Source: Austropuccinia psidii (lineage: Eukaryota > Basidiomycota > Pucciniomycetes > Pucciniales > Sphaerophragmiaceae). Taken from it: a DNA stretch of 64,000 nt. A program made the translations under genes and the position numbers. The stretch is from assembly GCA_023105745.1 (NCBI GenBank), contig JALGQZ010000014.1, forward strand, positions 10,345,851 to 10,409,850. Reading direction: 5' to 3'. This document shows, piece by piece, positions 62,001 through 64,000 of this stretch (position 1 is its first letter; every line of letters begins with the position of its first letter). Below the pieces are notes generated by a model. It searched no databases, was not told the origin of the DNA, and worked only from the letters and a program-made list of their open reading frames with translations.

Positions 62001-62617
62001 ATCCAAGACTTCCTTATGACACCCTCAAAAAGGACTTAGTGGATATACATCCAACAGCAAGCAGCTTTAAAATAATGCTTGAAAAGGCAAGACACCATGC
62101 AAACAGATGTATGCAAGATTCCTTCAAATATGCAAAAGAAAGATGAGATAAAAGTCATAAGACACCTGATTTCAAAATAGGAGACTTGGTCCTAGTATCA
62201 ACCCTTAATTTCAATAACATAAAAGGCCCAAAGAAATTGAAAGATTTCTTTGTAGGACCATTTATGATAAAAGCACTTCATGGACCCAATGCTGTGCAAT
62301 TAGAACTCACAGGTGAACTAATGAACAAACACCCAACTTTCCCTGTAAGTCTATTAAAACCTTACAGCTCAAGTGACAAGGAGTTATTTTCACTAAGAAA
62401 CAAACCCCCACTTGAAATTCCCCCCTTGGAAGAAGGAGAGGAAAAGAAAATAGTAAAAGTCCTTAAAGAAAGAAGGACAAGAAACAAAAAAGAAAGGGAA
62501 TACCTTGTAAGGTATAGAAATTCAACTCAAGAAGATTAATGGCTACTTGAGAAAGATATAACAAATGCTGATAAACTACTAAGAAGGTTCAGACATGAAA
62601 GGAAGCCTGAAAAATAG
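59079..62617 (+). pseudogene. Pol of element C
   Basis: Follows gag in frame after TAA 59076. Protease [11 protein letters not shown] (about 59124); [16 protein letters not shown] with [40 protein letters not shown] and an intact YIDD (60171-60182); RNase [17 protein letters not shown]. Near 60655-60663 an apparent 2-base gain in an ACAC run shifts the frame. RNase H and integrase continue to TGA 62144, which replaces the Trp found in A at the same place (RWDKSH). Integrase residues HECHD...[23 protein letters not shown] and LAERMIQ are present. The chromodomain-like tail (KVLKERRTRNKKEREYLVRY) is cut by TAA 62537, and the last residues end at about 62617. Confidence 0.9.
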
Positions 62618-62723
62618 AAAATTTAAGCATTATTGAGCTTCAAGACTAACAGAGTCTATTGAAGAGGTAGGACAGTGGATGATACCCTAATTACACATAT
62701 CAGATTGTGGTACAATCTTTTTT

Positions 62724-62735
62724 GGTGGTAGGGAA
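62724..62735 (+). promoter_or_regulatory. Polypurine tract of element C
   Basis: GGTGGTAGGGAA directly precedes the 3' LTR. It is less purely purine than the tract of element A. Confidence 0.55.
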
Positions 62736-64000
62736 TGTGAGCCTTTGAGATATGACCACATACCCAATAAGGTCACAAGAAAGACTCAGAATAATTATAC
62801 CTTTAAGATAATTATACTAAAATTACTTAGAATAATTATACATTAAAAATAATTACTTCAAAAATACAAAAATACCATAAATTGGTACAAAAATTGGTTT
62901 AACTTAAAAACCAATGGATCAACATGTGAAATAAATTATACCATTGGATTCCCCATTGTAAAATACACATATACCATTTTTATGGCATATCTGTAAAGTC
63001 AATATTTAATGAGTTATAAGGAATAATACCTTATAAAAACCATAAATCCTTATTTATTTCAAAAACCAATGAAACAACATGTGAAATAAATTGTACCATT
63101 GCATTCCCCATGAAAACCCACACATAAAACAATTAATGAGCTAATTTCCAAAGTTAATACTTAAGGAATTAACCTGAATATATGCACTTTTTTGGTCAAT
63201 GCATATATTCAAGGATCATAGCTAATATCTCTTAAACTATACAAGATAGAGTGATGAACCAAAAATAAAGTTACCACGTAATTACTGTAAGAACACACAT
63301 ATGAACTTTATTTTACAATTTATAAACAAGGTTAAAACCTATGATGAAATATTGATAAAAATCAACAGAGCTGTTGACCACTTTGTTGTGAAAGTGGTCC
63401 AAACTTAGAATAAAGCACACATTTGGATTCTACTAGTTCATTGGTGAAGAATGATGTAATTTTTATTCTTAAATTCAGGGTATAACCCCCTGAAATCATG
63501 ATTTGAAGTTTAAAATATTGAATTTCGACAGAAAAGATGGGTTACAAGAAAAATCATCAAAATTAGAGTTTTGATGATGTAATGAGAAGCTCTTGGAAGA
63601 ATAATAAGGTTATGTCAGGCTATCAGAATTTGCTCTCTGAATTGCTGTAGCGTGTAAAACTTAAAAGGTATTAAATATCAAAGTTTGAGCTTAAATTGAG
63701 AAGTTATGATCACCTACTGTAACCTTAAATTAAGTTTAAAAGTCATATTAGTGATGAAATTGGTGAATACTATTAGTTTATGATTAAAACTAATAAAATC
63801 CACGAAATTTGGGGTTCTGCCAAGCCTCTGATGTCATCAAACTTAGAGTTATAGTGATAACTCTATATAATGGTGTAATAATGATGTAATATGGTTTGAT
63901 CATGATGTAATCCTCCTCAAACCTTAAAATATTGATCAATTCCAGTGGATATGATCAGTACACGTCTACTAGAAGCCTGTTGGACTCTAGGAGGGAGGTA
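62736..64000 (+). repeat. 3' LTR of element C, truncated by the window end
   Basis: Starts TGTGAGCCTTTGAGATATG and matches the 5' LTR over all 1265 visible bases with scattered differences, roughly 3 percent by eye. Confidence 0.92.

Larger units (their letters stand above)
43962..64000 (+). mobile_element. Element C: Ty3/gypsy retrotransposon, decayed, hosting element B; right end outside the window
   Basis: The 5' LTR spans 43962-45987 and the 3' LTR starts at 62736 and runs off the window. The left flank ATGGA (43957-43961) would be the target duplication; its partner is not visible. Gag-pol runs from about 46.4 kb, is interrupted by element B at 46720-56823, and ends near 62.6 kb. Over the visible part the LTRs differ by a few percent. 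Gag-pol has at least four nonsense codons (57872, 59076, 62144, 62537) and frameshifts near 58282 and 60655. RT keeps YIDD. It is not autonomous. Confidence 0.93.

Noticed and set aside
56972..62617. Repeat-induced point mutation as the cause of element C decay
   Set aside because: Some stops fit C-to-T or G-to-A changes, but others are transversions or indels, and there is no dense transition pattern by eye.
1..64000. tRNA, rRNA, CRISPR or prokaryotic operon features
   Set aside because: No tRNA boxes, rRNA segments or spaced direct repeats were recognised, and the introns and retrotransposons mark the DNA as eukaryotic nuclear.

Overview
This window is nuclear DNA of a fungus, most likely a rust fungus (Pucciniales). 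The evidence is one intron-rich eukaryotic gene (an MLH1 orthologue with 13 short GT-AG introns), very AT-rich intergenic DNA, and nested Ty3/gypsy LTR retrotransposons. The Gag and Pol sequences strongly resemble predicted proteins I remember from the myrtle rust Austropuccinia psidii. That species assignment is inference from memory, not from a search.

Layout. Positions 1-1390 hold a decayed coding sequence of unknown family, split by a solo LTR (167-934). A PIF/Harbinger transposase relic follows on the minus strand (about 2870-3560), then an old reversed LTR (3619-5759). MLH1 occupies 7368-10646 on the minus strand and is the only host gene I can support. From 10.7 to 19.1 kb there is AT-rich DNA with a foldback, MITE-like element at 14487-15396.

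From 19083 to 32937 there is a three-level nest. An old solo LTR (family D) was split by a full-length Ty3/gypsy element A (20370-32039). Element A was later split inside its reverse transcriptase by a reversed solo LTR of family C (25978-27981). Each insertion has a 5-bp target duplication (CAAAT, CGCCC, ATGGT). From 33.0 to 43.6 kb lie two solo LTRs of family E, a second Harbinger relic and a badly decayed gag-pol. That gag-pol is cut by a reversed A-like solo LTR and by one of the E LTRs.

From 43962 to beyond the right end there is element C, a decayed gypsy element. It carries element B (46720-56823) on the minus strand, flanked by CAGAA duplications. B is a chromovirus with near-identical LTRs, intact gag and intact protease-RT-RNase H-integrase-chromodomain. 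It looks young and possibly autonomous.

How the parts work. In B, gag and pol lie in different frames. They are joined by what looks like a textbook -1 programmed frameshift signal: heptamer G GGA AAA, a 6-nt spacer containing the gag stop, and an 11-bp perfect hairpin. In A and C, gag and pol were once one frame and are now broken by stops and indels. Both also carry a second, homologous reading frame (here called ORF-x) that overlaps the N-terminal part of gag, always in the same relative frame. MLH1 is complete once a 7-nt terminal micro-exon, which supplies the invariant C-terminal Cys, is recognised.
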